64,000 nt of DNA from Streptomyces sp. AC550_RSS872. Lineage in GTDB: Bacteria > Actinomycetota > Actinomycetes > Streptomycetales > Streptomycetaceae. Shown piece by piece: positions 17,668 to 26,302 of this stretch (its first letter is position 1; the number at the start of each line of letters is the position of its first letter). The notes below the pieces were generated by a model. The model was not told the DNA's origin and did no database searches. It worked only from the letters and a program-made list of their open reading frames with translations. The stretch is taken from positions 62,001-126,000 of the forward strand of contig NZ_JAGMUL010000015.1 in the NCBI RefSeq assembly GCF_019049285.1, written 5' to 3'. Made by a program: the position numbers and the translations under genes.

Positions 17668-18266
17668 TCAGTTCCACAGGCCGTACCCCCTGGTCAGGAT
17701 GTGGTGCGGGTCGTACTGGTCCTTGGCGCGGACCAGTTCGGGCCGGCCGGGGCCGAAGTGGGCGCGCCAGTCCGCGGGCGACATGGGCGGCGCGCCGACC
17801 GGGTGCAGGACGCCGCCCACGGTCCTGGCCCGCTCGTACAGGGCCCGGTCGGCGGCGACCGTACGGCGTTACGACGTCCGGGGCGGCGGGCGGTGCCGTG
17901 CGCATCAGGACGAGCAGGCAGAGGAGTTCGCGCACGGGCCGGCGCAGCGCGAGTGGAACCGCCCGCACCCCTGGCTCACCCTGCTGCTGCCGGAGGAGGC
18001 CGCGAGGCGGTGTGAGCCCCTCGGCCAGAGCGGCCCGCACGACGTCGCGCCACAGTGCACCGGCCCCCGCGCTCAGCGTCCGCTCGCCGCCCCTACAAGG
18101 CCTGTCCGGCGCCGCGCGCGGAGACCGGCAGCCCGGCAGGGCCGGCGAAGGAGACGAGTTCCCGTACGTCGGCCGTGGAGCGGGCGGTGACCACGCCGAG
18201 CGGAGAGGAGGCGACGATATGGCCGAAATCCGTGGAGGCTTCCTTCACCCCCGAGGCGCCCTTCAT
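17668..18266 (-). pseudogene. scrambled cytokinin dehydrogenase (fasE-like) remnant
   Basis: The N-terminal part starts at an ATG overlapping the isopentenyltransferase stop (ATGA). It reads TDFGHIVASSPLGVVTARST and GLPVSARGAGQAL, then meets a stop at 18093-18095. In another frame homology resumes as GAGALWRDVVRAALAEGLTP, the FAD-binding region of cytokinin oxidases. The C-terminus, RALYERARTVGGVLHPVG to AKDQYDPHHILTRGYGLWN, runs from 17875 to the stop at 17668. The middle is largely deleted and one piece is inverted (see 17876-18003). The family is about 440-530 residues; fewer than 200 survive. It is clearly dead. Confidence 0.8.
17876..18003 (+). other. inverted internal segment of the cytokinin dehydrogenase remnant
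   Basis: On the plus strand one frame reads AEEFAHGPAQ, then WNRPHPWLTLLLPEEA. The PHPWL-x3-P motif is characteristic of the middle of plant and bacterial cytokinin dehydrogenases. The flanking pieces of the same gene lie on the minus strand, so this stretch was flipped in place. Junctions fall near 17876 and 18003. Confidence 0.65.
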
Positions 18267-19033
18267 GCCGCACGCTCCAGCATGTCGAAGTCGAATGAGG
18301 GGACCGTCGTTCCGTTCGCGAAAAGCTCGGTGAACACGCGATGCTGGAGAATGCCGTGTTCGGCATGCCGTACGGCGATGAGTGCGGCCATCCGGTGCAG
18401 GACGTGTTCGGGTATTTCCCGTTCGCCGACGGTCTCCGCATCGATCGAGTACTTGGCGCAGCATTCGAGCACGGCCTCGAACCCGTTGACGGACGCGGCC
18501 AGCCGCCGCTTCCCCGGATCGCGCCAGAGCGCGGCCAGCTCCTGGAGCAGCCCCGGGCCGCAGACGCCCGGCGTGAGCATCGACCGGGCCCGGTGGGTGA
18601 GGGCGGTGAGGTACGTGTCGTACTCGGGAAGCGGCAGAAGGCGTACCGTCAGCCGCCAGTCGAGCTGCGCCCGACGCGCGCACAGCACCCGCAGCAGCGA
18701 GATCGAGCCACCCTCGATGATGACCAACCGATGTTGAACGGCGAGCAGTTGGACGAGTCCCACGAGCGAGTCGGCGGCCTGGGGCGCGGGCAGATCACCG
18801 TCATTGAACGTCCGGTCCCCGAGCCAGTGGCGGCGCACCCCCGGTACGTCCGCACCGGCGCGGGCGCTGGTGGTGGCGAGGTCGGTGAAGCACTGCAAGC
18901 GGTCGGCGACGACGATCGGGGCGCCGGTCGCGCGGGCCAGGTCGGTGGCGGCCGTGCTCTTCCCGACGCCGGTCGGCCCCGCGATCAGATGGACCAACGG
19001 GCGGACCGCGGGAGGCGTTTCGTTCTCTACCAT
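18263..19033 (-). CDS. adenylate isopentenyltransferase (fasD/ipt/tzs-like), cytokinin biosynthesis
   Basis: The 256-residue protein has the IPT P-loop LIAGPTGVGKSTAATDLARA at about residue 17, then the substrate segment PIVVADRLQCFTDLATTSAR with the catalytic Asp, and a C-terminal helix pair NGFEAVLECCAKYSID and MAALIAVRHAEHGILQHRVF. These match Agrobacterium Ipt/Tzs and Rhodococcus FasD (about 240-255 residues) rather than the tRNA-modifying MiaA. Such enzymes transfer a prenyl group to AMP and make free cytokinin nucleotides. The ATG at 19033 was chosen for length. It looks intact although its downstream partners are broken. Activity is not assured. Confidence 0.8.
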   Translation of the reverse strand: MVENETPPAVRPLVHLIAGPTGVGKSTAATDLARATGAPIVVADRLQCFTDLATTSARAGADVPGVRRHWLGDRTFNDGDLPAPQAADSLVGLVQLLAVQHRLVIIEGGSISLLRVLCARRAQLDWRLTVRLLPLPEYDTYLTALTHRARSMLTPGVCGPGLLQELAALWRDPGKRRLAASVNGFEAVLECCAKYSIDAETVGEREIPEHVLHRMAALIAVRHAEHGILQHRVFTELFANGTTVPSFDFDMLERAA

Positions 19034-19290
19034 GGCGGGATGTCCCCTTCCGTTCTCGGCAACGGGAAATACCACTGCCAAGTTACGCAGCACGGAGAGC
19101 GGGAACACCACGGGAAATGCCCGGACCGGGCAAAGAGACGGTCACGTTCCTTTGCGCTTGTTAAAGATTCACTCGCAGTGTGCTGGAATGGACAACTCCG
19201 GGGAATCCAGGGTCATATGAGTGACCGTCGATTTTGTTTCTCAACGAATTCATGACGCGTCGCGGGAACCCGCCCCGAGGAGGATTCGCC

Positions 19291-19890
19291 ATGCACCCCG
19301 ACATGCTCCAGGCCGTCACCGACTCCCTGCCCGCGGCCCGCCCCGACGACCCCGTCGGGCACGGAAGCGGCACCGTCCTCGTCGGCTACGGCGCCGTGGA
19401 GGAACTGGCGCGCTTCGCCATCGACCCGCGCTGGACCGTCCATGTACCCGGCCATCCGGACGAGGTGCGGCGCGCGATCCGGTCCGCCGTGGGGCGCGGC
19501 GAGCGGGCGTTCGTGCATCTGTCCGGCGACTCCAACGCCGAACCGCACGGCCTGGCCGACGGCTTCGAACTCGTCCGGGAAGGCCTCGACGGTGTCGTGC
19601 TCGCCGTCGGCGCCACCCTCGACCCGGTGCTGCGCGCCACGGCCGGCCTCGACGTGGGCGTGCTCTACGCCGCCACGGTCCGGCCCTTCGACGAGGTCGG
19701 CCTGCGCACCGCCGTACTGGCCGCCGACCACGCCGACGTCGTGCTCGTCGAGCCGGGGCCGCCCGGACTGTCGGCCCGGCACGTCGCCGAGACCCTGGTC
19801 CATGTACCGCACCGGCTGCTGCCGCTGGGTGGCGCGGACGGCCTGGACGAGGGCGTCATCGCCCGGGCCGTCCGGGACTTCCTCAGGTGA
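19291..19890 (+). CDS. transketolase C-terminal-half-like protein
   Basis: The 199-residue protein starts at an ATG with GAGGAGG 8 bases upstream. Residues ~10-90 look like the second half of a transketolase pyrimidine-binding domain (WTVHVPGHPDEVRRAIRSAV, ERAFVHLSGDSN). Residues ~100-195 match the transketolase C-terminal domain (GVVLAVGATLDPVLRAT, VLYAATVRPFDEVGL, ADVVLVEP). The thiamine-pyrophosphate-binding domain is absent, so it cannot work alone. The gene is divergent from the cytokinin genes, and R. fascians fasC also has transketolase-like parts, but kinship is only a guess. Its end overlaps the convergent rhodanese gene by 8 bp. Confidence 0.65.
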   Translation: MHPDMLQAVTDSLPAARPDDPVGHGSGTVLVGYGAVEELARFAIDPRWTVHVPGHPDEVRRAIRSAVGRGERAFVHLSGDSNAEPHGLADGFELVREGLDGVVLAVGATLDPVLRATAGLDVGVLYAATVRPFDEVGLRTAVLAADHADVVLVEPGPPGLSARHVAETLVHVPHRLLPLGGADGLDEGVIARAVRDFLR

Positions 19891-20524
19891 CCGGCGCCTG
19901 GCCGCGCCGCGCCAGGGCGGCCAGGGCCGCTTCGAGGTCGGCGGGGCGCGGGCGGTTGTGCGGCAGCTTCGACAGCAGGGCGGCCATGCCGCAGGTGTTG
20001 CTGATCGCCGAGAAGACGAGGCCGCCCGCGATACCGGCGGACAGCAACTGCCAGGCCGGGTGCAGGAGTCCGAGTCCGAGACCGACCAGGACGATCGAGC
20101 CCGCGGTGAAACGGACCTGGCGCTCCATGGACCAGGTGGCCCGCGGGCTCGACGTCGGCCGGTGCAGCTCGTGCCCGCCCCGCGCCCAGCCCTGGGTGCC
20201 GCCCGACAGGGTCATGGCCCGGATGCCGTGCTCGGCGAGGACGCGGCAGGCGTTCTCCGAGCGGGCCCCGGAGGCGCACACCACCAGAAGCCGCCCGCCG
20301 GGGAGCCGGCGGAGCGCCGGCAGGGCGCTGTCGAGACGGTCCAGCGGGATGTTCAGCGCGCCGGGCAGATGACCGGCGGCGTACTCGCCCGGCGTGCGGA
20401 CGTCGAGGACGGTCAGGACGGTCGAGTCGGTCGAGTCGGTCGAGTCGGTCGAGTCGGTCGAGGCGGTCAGGCGGGCGTGGGCCTCGTCGACGTCGAGCGC
20501 GAGGAAGCTGTGGGGCGGTGTCAT
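19883..20524 (-). CDS. rhodanese domain fused to a DUF2892-like membrane segment
   Basis: The 213-residue protein has a rhodanese domain (residues ~10-115) with TVLDVRTPGEYAAGHLPGAL and the active-site loop VVCASGARS, whose Cys is near residue 83. A linker precedes two membrane helices (FTAGSIVLVGLGLGLLHP and LLSAGIAGGLVFSAI). It is an inner-membrane sulfurtransferase facing the cytosol, able to carry persulfide sulfur. The gene is divergent from the CstR-type repressor, with an operator between the two, and lies next to a persulfide dioxygenase gene. The N-terminal DST repeats come from a tandem repeat at 20421-20465. Confidence 0.88.
   Translation of the reverse strand: MTPPHSFLALDVDEAHARLTASTDSTDSTDSTDSTVLTVLDVRTPGEYAAGHLPGALNIPLDRLDSALPALRRLPGGRLLVVCASGARSENACRVLAEHGIRAMTLSGGTQGWARGGHELHRPTSSPRATWSMERQVRFTAGSIVLVGLGLGLLHPAWQLLSAGIAGGLVFSAISNTCGMAALLSKLPHNRPRPADLEAALAALARRGQAPVT
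20421..20465. repeat. 9-bp tandem repeat inside the rhodanese gene
   Basis: Four perfect copies of GTCGAGTCG and one variant (GTCGAGGCG) lie in frame and encode a DST repeat just before the core rhodanese strand. In-frame slippage would change only the loop length. Confidence 0.85.
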
Positions 20525-20533
20525 GGGAAATGA

Positions 20534-20887
<354 letters not shown>

Positions 20888-20889
20888 GG

Positions 20890-20922
20890 GGCCGGGACCG
20901 GGCGTCCCGGGGGCGCCCGGCC
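20890..20922. terminator. hairpin between convergent genes
   Basis: GGCCGGG pairs with CCCGGCC, and GGGCG/CGCCC inside it may form an alternative stem. It lies between the repressor stop and the stop of the convergent TauE/SafE gene. Confidence 0.6.
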
Positions 20923-20923
20923 G

Positions 20924-21673
20924 TCAGACGACGGCGTCGGCCAGCATGAACACGGCCACCGCCAGCAGGGCGTACGCGAAGATCCGCCGAAGCGTGCCGC
21001 CGGAGACCTTCCCGGCGAGCCGCTTGCCGTCCCACGCGCCGAGCACGGCGGCCGCGGCGAACGGCCCGACCGCGGCCCAGTCGACACTCGCGGCCGAGCC
21101 GGCCCGGGCCGCCAGCGCCACCAGCGAGTTGACGGTGATCACCAGCAGACTCGTACCCACGGCGACCCGCATCCGCAGCCCCACCACGCTCACCAGCGCC
21201 GGTACGGCCAGGAAGCCACCGCCCACGCCCAGTACCCCGGTCACGGCACCGAGCCCGGCCCCGGCCCGGACGACCCGCCCCGGACGCACCGGCGCGTCCT
21301 CGTGCCGTACGGCGGCCGAAGGGCGGAGCATGCGCAGCGCGGCGACAGCGGCGGTCACCGCGAACGCCCCGGTGAGCACCCCTGCGGGCAGTCGCCCGGA
21401 CACCGCACCGCCGACCGCCGCAGGCAGTAGACCCGCCGCCGCGAACAGTGCCCCGGCGCGCCAGCGCACCGCGCCCGCACGGGCGTGCGCGCCGAGCGCG
21501 GTGACCGAGGTGACGGCGACGACGACCAGACTCGCGGTGGCCGCCGCTGCGGGCGTGAAGCCGAGCAGGTACATCAGCGCCGGTACGGCCAGCACACTGC
21601 CGCCGCCGCCCAGCGCACCGAGCGAGAGCCCCGTGACGCCACCGGCGAACAGGCCCAGGACCAGCGCGCTCAC
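20924..21673 (-). CDS. TauE/SafE (TSUP) family sulfur-anion exporter
   Basis: The 249-residue protein has about eight hydrophobic helices in two repeats, each with the family's glycine-rich motif: LGALGGGGSVLAVPALMYLL near the N-terminus and LGVGGGFLAVPALVSVVGL near residue 150. TSUP proteins move sulfite, thiosulfate or related anions. The GTG overlaps the stop of the persulfide dioxygenase fusion by 4 bp, so the pair is co-translated. A TauE-type exporter is also part of the staphylococcal cst locus, so removal of sulfite or thiosulfate made by the dioxygenase is likely. Confidence 0.88.
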   Translation of the reverse strand: MSALVLGLFAGGVTGLSLGALGGGGSVLAVPALMYLLGFTPAAAATASLVVVAVTSVTALGAHARAGAVRWRAGALFAAAGLLPAAVGGAVSGRLPAGVLTGAFAVTAAVAALRMLRPSAAVRHEDAPVRPGRVVRAGAGLGAVTGVLGVGGGFLAVPALVSVVGLRMRVAVGTSLLVITVNSLVALAARAGSAASVDWAAVGPFAAAAVLGAWDGKRLAGKVSGGTLRRIFAYALLAVAVFMLADAVV

Positions 21674-23352
21674 GTGCGGTCACTGGAGGTGGTCGGACAG
21701 GACTCCGTCACCACCGGAAGCCCCGCCTGAGTCCAGGCCCGCATGCCGCCGATGACGTCCACCACGTCCGTGCCGCGTGCCGTGAGCAGCGCCGCGGCCT
21801 CGCGGGAGCGCTTGCCGGAGCGGCAGATCGCGACGACGGGGCGGCCCTGCGCGGTCCGCGGCAGCGTCTCACCGGCCGTCAGCGCGGACAGCGGCGCGAG
21901 GAGGGCGCCCGGTGCGTGCCCCGAGGCCCATTCGTCGGGTTCGCGGACGTCCACGAGGACGGCGTCGGCGTCCGCCAGCGCCCGGGCCTCGGCGGGGGTG
22001 ACGCGGGCCATCGGCAGACCGGCGTCGTGCGCCGCGGCGAACCCGTCGTCGACGGCCACTACGTCACGTCCCACGGCGTCGAGCAGCGAGGCGGCGATGG
22101 CCGCCCGCATCCCGCCGGCGCAGTGCACCCACACGGTGCCGTCCGGTATCTCCGCGAGCCGGTCGCGCAGTTGGTGCACCGGTATGTGCACCGAGCCCCT
22201 GATGTGCCCGGTGGCGCGTTCGGAGTCCCGCCTCACGTCCAGGATCACCACGCCGTCCTGCGCGGCCAGGTCGGCGAAGGTGCCGCGCGGGAAGGAGCGG
22301 GGCCGCTCCCCCGGGCGGGTCCAGTCGGCGGGGGAGCCGGTCGCCGCCGCGGCCGGCCGGTCGATGCCGACACGGACGAGTTCCCGCTGGGCGTCGGCCA
22401 GTTGGGCCGGTGTCCCGGCGAGCAGCGTGACCGGCTTGCCCCACGGCAGCAGCCAGGCCAGATAGGCGGCGAGCTGCCCCTCCGCCTCGAAGTTGAGCGA
22501 CCCGGCCACATGCCCCTCGGCGAACGCGACCCGGTGGCGCAGATCCACCACCCACTCCCCGGCGGCCAGCCGCGCCGCGATCTCCTCGGCGTCGGCCGGG
22601 CGGGGCGGCGTCAGATCCACCGGAGCCGGGCCCTCGGTGTTCGCCGGGCCCATGTGGGTGTAGTACGCCGGGATGTCGTCGAGGCCGGCGAGCAGGTCGG
22701 CGACGAAAACGTCGACGTCCTTCACCAGAGCCTCGTTGACGGCGCGCTCATGCCCGATCGTGGTGGTCGCCCCGCCGGCCACCCGGGTGGCGGAGCAGAA
22801 GCTGCCGAAGCCGTGTGTCGGCAGGACCGCCGTCTCGTCCGGCAGCTCTGCGGCCAGCCGGTGCGCGGAGTCGTACTGCGCCCGTGCCAGGTGGTCCGTC
22901 AGCCGGGGTTCGACCAGGTCGGGCCGCCCCACCGTGCCGATCAGCAGCGAACCCCCGGTGAACACGGCCACCGCCTGTCCCGTCTCCTCCAGCACGTACG
23001 ACGTGTGGTGCGGGGTGTGTCCGGGGGTGGCCAGGGCGCGCAGCACCAGGCCGTCGTCGATCTCCGTACGGTCCCCGTCGGCGACCGGAACCCGCTCGTA
23101 CCCGACCCGCGCCGCGGCCGGCACGAGATAGGCGGCGCCGGTGAGACGGGCGAGCTCCAGGCCGCCGGTCACGTAGTCGTTGTGCACATGGGTCTCGACG
23201 ACCTGGGTGATCCGCACGCCCCGCACCGCGGCGGCCGTGATCACCCGGTCGATGTCCCTGGGCGGATCGACCACCACGGCGCTGTGCGCACCGCCCGCCA
23301 GATAGCCGCGGTTGCCCAGTCCCGGCACGTCGATGGTGTCGACGAAGTACAC
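21670..23352 (-). CDS. persulfide dioxygenase (ETHE1-like) fused to three rhodanese domains
   Basis: The 560-residue protein starts with a metallo-beta-lactamase-fold domain (residues ~1-240) carrying VETHVHNDYVTGG, TPGHTPHHTSYVLEE and VLPTHGFGSFC, the non-haem iron site of ETHE1 enzymes. A first rhodanese-like domain (~250-345, VVDLRHRVAFAEGHVAGSLN) lacks a catalytic Cys. The second (~365-455) has VWVHCAGGMRA and the third (~460-550) has AICRSGKRS. The enzyme would oxidise low-molecular-weight persulfide to sulfite and the rhodaneses could transfer sulfur to make thiosulfate, as CstB does. The start is GTG. Two CsoR-type operators lie upstream. Confidence 0.88.
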   Translation of the reverse strand: MYFVDTIDVPGLGNRGYLAGGAHSAVVVDPPRDIDRVITAAAVRGVRITQVVETHVHNDYVTGGLELARLTGAAYLVPAAARVGYERVPVADGDRTEIDDGLVLRALATPGHTPHHTSYVLEETGQAVAVFTGGSLLIGTVGRPDLVEPRLTDHLARAQYDSAHRLAAELPDETAVLPTHGFGSFCSATRVAGGATTTIGHERAVNEALVKDVDVFVADLLAGLDDIPAYYTHMGPANTEGPAPVDLTPPRPADAEEIAARLAAGEWVVDLRHRVAFAEGHVAGSLNFEAEGQLAAYLAWLLPWGKPVTLLAGTPAQLADAQRELVRVGIDRPAAAATGSPADWTRPGERPRSFPRGTFADLAAQDGVVILDVRRDSERATGHIRGSVHIPVHQLRDRLAEIPDGTVWVHCAGGMRAAIAASLLDAVGRDVVAVDDGFAAAHDAGLPMARVTPAEARALADADAVLVDVREPDEWASGHAPGALLAPLSALTAGETLPRTAQGRPVVAICRSGKRSREAAALLTARGTDVVDVIGGMRAWTQAGLPVVTESCPTTSSDRT

Positions 23353-23398
23353 AGCGGCACTCCTCTCCTGGTGAAGCCTGTGAACACCCCGGGGGAAT

Positions 23399-23412
23399 TA
23401 CCCCCGGGGGTA
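23399..23412. promoter_or_regulatory. CstR-type operator upstream of the persulfide dioxygenase gene
   Basis: TACCCCCGGGGGTA is a perfect palindrome of the CsoR/CstR class, 47 bases upstream of the GTG at 23352. It resembles the site at 20558, which supports one repressor controlling both transcripts. Confidence 0.78.
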
Positions 23413-23431
23413 TATGGACCACAGTAGCAGG

Positions 23432-23447
23432 GTACCCCCAGGGGTAT
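23432..23447. promoter_or_regulatory. second CstR-type operator in the same intergenic region
   Basis: GTACCCCCAGGGGTAT is a near-perfect inverted repeat with the same TACCCC/GGGGTA arms. Its centre lies about 34 bases from that of the first site. The region also serves the divergent formaldehyde dehydrogenase gene at 23561, so the repressor may touch both promoters. Confidence 0.76.
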
Positions 23448-23560
23448 TTCCGAAAGCCGGCCGGAAGCAGATGTGAGGGTCGTGGGTCCGTGCCTTTACC
23501 GATCAGTCACGTCTAGGGTCGGAGGTGGACGGAGAGCCGCCGAGGGAAGGGTTCAGCACC

Positions 23561-24649
23561 ATGGCGCAGGAAGTACGAGGCGTGATCGCACCCGGCAAGG
23601 ACCAGGCCGTGCGTGTGGAGACGATCGTCGTGCCGGACCCGGGGCCGGGCGAGGCCGTCGTACAGATCCAGGCCTGCGGGGTCTGCCACACCGACCTGCA
23701 CTACAAGCAGGGCGGCATCAGCGACGACTTCCCCTTCCTGCTGGGGCACGAGGCGGCCGGCGTGGTGGAGTCGGTCGGCGCCGGCGTCACGGACGTCGCG
23801 CCCGGTGACTTCGTGATCCTCAACTGGCGTGCGGTGTGCGGGACGTGCCGGGCCTGTCTGCGCGGGCGGCCCTGGTACTGCTTCGACACCCACAACGCGC
23901 GGCAGAGGATGACCTTGGCCTCGACCGGTCAGGAACTCTCACCCGCGCTCGGTATCGGCGCCTTCGCGGACAAGACGCTGGTCGCGGCCGGACAGTGCAC
24001 CAAGGTCGACGCGGCGGTCGCGCCGCAGGTGGCCGGCCTGCTGGGCTGCGGCGTGATGGCCGGGATCGGCGCCGCGATCAACACCGGCAACGTCGGCCGG
24101 GGCGACACGGTCGCGGTGATCGGCTGCGGTGGCGTCGGCGACGCGGCCATCGCCGGATCGAACCTGGCGGGAGCGGCGAGGATCATCGCCGTGGACATCG
24201 ACGACCGCAAGCTGGACAAGGCCCGCACCATGGGCGCCACCCACACGGTCAACTCACGTCAGAGCGACCCGGTCGAGGCGATCCGCGAGCTGACCGGCGG
24301 GTTCGGTGCCGATGTCGTCATCGAGGCGGTCGGCCGCCCGGAGACGTACCAGCAGGCCTTCTACGCCCGCGACCTCGCCGGCACCGTCGTCCTCGTCGGC
24401 GTGCCCACCCCCGAGATGAAGCTGGAGCTGCCCCTGCTGGACGTCTTCGGCCGCGGCGGCGCACTGAAGTCCTCCTGGTACGGCGACTGTCTGCCCTCCC
24501 GGGACTTCCCGATGCTGATCGACCTGCATCTCCAGGGCCGCCTGGACCTGGAGGCGTTCGTGACCGAGACCATCCAGCTCGACGAGGTGGAGAAGGCGTT
24601 CGAGCGCATGCACCACGGCGACGTCCTGCGCTCGGTGGTGATGCTCTGA
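23561..24649 (+). CDS. S-(hydroxymethyl)mycothiol dehydrogenase (mycothiol-dependent formaldehyde dehydrogenase)
   Basis: The 362-residue class III zinc alcohol dehydrogenase has the catalytic zinc region [16 protein letters not shown] and [15 protein letters not shown], and the structural zinc cysteines in [15 protein letters not shown]. The NAD-binding motif is [19 protein letters not shown]. It closely follows the actinobacterial AdhE2/MscR pattern rather than glutathione enzymes. It oxidises the formaldehyde-mycothiol adduct to S-formylmycothiol and can also reduce S-nitrosomycothiol. The ATG at 23561 follows GAGGGAAGGG. Its stop overlaps the start of the metallo-hydrolase gene. Confidence 0.9.
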   Translation: MAQEVRGVIAPGKDQAVRVETIVVPDPGPGEAVVQIQACGVCHTDLHYKQGGISDDFPFLLGHEAAGVVESVGAGVTDVAPGDFVILNWRAVCGTCRACLRGRPWYCFDTHNARQRMTLASTGQELSPALGIGAFADKTLVAAGQCTKVDAAVAPQVAGLLGCGVMAGIGAAINTGNVGRGDTVAVIGCGGVGDAAIAGSNLAGAARIIAVDIDDRKLDKARTMGATHTVNSRQSDPVEAIRELTGGFGADVVIEAVGRPETYQQAFYARDLAGTVVLVGVPTPEMKLELPLLDVFGRGGALKSSWYGDCLPSRDFPMLIDLHLQGRLDLEAFVTETIQLDEVEKAFERMHHGDVLRSVVML

Positions 24650-25278
24650 TGGCCTCCCGCATCGAACGCCTCGTCACCTCCGGACAGTTCACGCTCGACG
24701 GCGGCACCTGGGACGTCGACAACAACGTGTGGCTCGTCGGCGACGACCACGAGGTCGTCGTCATCGACGCCGCCCATGACGCCGACGCCATCGCCGAGGC
24801 CGTAGGCGACCGGCGCCTGACCGCGATCGTCTGCACCCACGCCCACAACGACCACATCGACGCCGCGCCCGCCCTGGCCGACCGCACCGGCGCCACGATC
24901 TGGCTCCACCCCGACGACCTGCCCCTGTGGAAGCAGACCCACCCGGACCGCGACCCCGACGCCCACCTCGTGGACGGCCAGATCATCGAGGCCGCGGGCG
25001 CCGACCTCACCGTCCTGCACACCCCGGGCCACGCCCCCGGCGCCGTGTGCCTGCACGACCCGGGCCTCGGCGTCGTCTTCACCGGCGACACCCTCTTCCA
25101 GGGCGGCCCCGGCGCCACCGGCCGCTCCTACTCCCACTTCCCGACGATCATCGACTCCATCCGCACCCGCCTCCTCACCCTCCCGCCCGACACCAAGGTC
25201 CTCACCGGCCACGGCGACCCGACCACCATCGGCGCCGAGGCACCCCACCTCCAGGAGTGGATCGACCGCGGCCACTGA
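24649..25278 (+). CDS. metallo-beta-lactamase-fold hydrolase paired with the mycothiol enzyme
   Basis: The 209-residue protein has the dinuclear metal motif CTHAHNDHIDA, then TPGHAPGAVCLHDP, FTGDTLFQGGPGATGR and TGHGDPTTIG, all glyoxalase II-like. The ATG overlaps the stop of the dehydrogenase gene by one base (TGATG), so the two are co-translated. The conserved pairing suggests hydrolysis of the thioester S-formylmycothiol to formate and mycothiol. That role is inference from context; a broader thioesterase function is possible. Confidence 0.87.
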   Translation: MASRIERLVTSGQFTLDGGTWDVDNNVWLVGDDHEVVVIDAAHDADAIAEAVGDRRLTAIVCTHAHNDHIDAAPALADRTGATIWLHPDDLPLWKQTHPDRDPDAHLVDGQIIEAAGADLTVLHTPGHAPGAVCLHDPGLGVVFTGDTLFQGGPGATGRSYSHFPTIIDSIRTRLLTLPPDTKVLTGHGDPTTIGAEAPHLQEWIDRGH

Positions 25279-25387
25279 GGCCGCCCGGGTGACGGGCCGG
25301 CGCGATCGGTAAAAGGCGACAGAAGATGTCCGGCTTACCCGGCACCCTCGACAGCGACAGAACTCGCAGAGGGTCGGGAGGCCGAAC

Positions 25388-26302
25388 ATGTCACAGCCGC
25401 TCAAGGGCAAGGTCGCGCTGGTCGCCGGGGCGACACGGGGAGCCGGCCGCGGCATCGCAGTGGAGCTCGGAGCAGCCGGGGCCACGGTCTACGTGACGGG
25501 ACGCAGCACGCGCGCCCGCCGCTCGGAGTACGACCGCCCCGAGACGATCGAGGACACCGCCGACCTGGTCACCGAGGCGGGCGGCCACGGCATCGCCGTA
25601 CCCACCGACCACCTCGACCCGGCCCAGGTCCGCACCCTCGTCGACCGAATCGCGGACGAGCAGGGCCGCCTGGACGTCCTCGTCAACGACGTCTGGGGCG
25701 GCGAGAAGCTCTTCGCCTGGGACAGCCCCGTCTGGGAGCACGACCTCGACAAGGGCCTGCGGCTGCTCCGGCTCGCCGTCGAGACCCACGCCATCACCAG
25801 CCACCACGCCCTGCCCCTGCTCCTGCGCCGGCCGGGCGGACTGGTCGTCGAGATGACCGACGGCACGGCGGACTACAACCGCGCCAACTACCGGGCCTCC
25901 TTCTTCTACGACCTCGCCAAGGCATCCGTCCTGCGCATGGCCTTCGCCCTCGGCCACGAACTCGGACCGCGCGGCGCCACCGCCGTCGCCCTGACGCCCG
26001 GCTGGCTGCGCTCGGAGATGATGCTCGACGCCTTCGAGGTGCGCGAGGACAACTGGCGCGACGCCCTCGAACGCGTCCCGCACTTCGCCATCTCCGAGAC
26101 CCCCCGCTACGTGGGCCGCGCCGTCGCCGCCCTGGCCGCCGACCCCGACGTGGCCCGCTGGAACGGCGAGTCCCTCTCCAGCGGGCAGCTCGCCCAGGTG
26201 TACGGCTTCACGGACCTCGACGGCAGCCGCCCCGACGCCTGGCGCTACCTCGTCGAGGTCCAGGACGCGGGGAAGCCGGCGGACACGACGGGTTACCGCT
26301 GA
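25388..26302 (+). CDS. short-chain dehydrogenase/reductase (SDR family)
   Basis: This 304-residue SDR has the cofactor motif VAGATRGAGRGIAVELG, with an Arg-rich segment TGRSTRARRSEYDRP after strand 2 that favours NADP. The family NNAG is replaced by VNDVWGGE, and the catalytic pair is in FFYDLAKASVLRM. The length and the VNDVWGG variant resemble the DHRS1-like group. GGGAGG lies upstream of the ATG. It has no operon partner and the substrate is unknown. Its stop overlaps the stop region of the convergent gene by 10 bp. Confidence 0.87.
   Translation: MSQPLKGKVALVAGATRGAGRGIAVELGAAGATVYVTGRSTRARRSEYDRPETIEDTADLVTEAGGHGIAVPTDHLDPAQVRTLVDRIADEQGRLDVLVNDVWGGEKLFAWDSPVWEHDLDKGLRLLRLAVETHAITSHHALPLLLRRPGGLVVEMTDGTADYNRANYRASFFYDLAKASVLRMAFALGHELGPRGATAVALTPGWLRSEMMLDAFEVREDNWRDALERVPHFAISETPRYVGRAVAALAADPDVARWNGESLSSGQLAQVYGFTDLDGSRPDAWRYLVEVQDAGKPADTTGYR

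Noticed and set aside
17408..18266. Intact cytokinin dehydrogenase and LOG genes
   Set aside because: Stops, frame changes, a missing catalytic region in LOG and an inverted piece in the dehydrogenase show both are broken.
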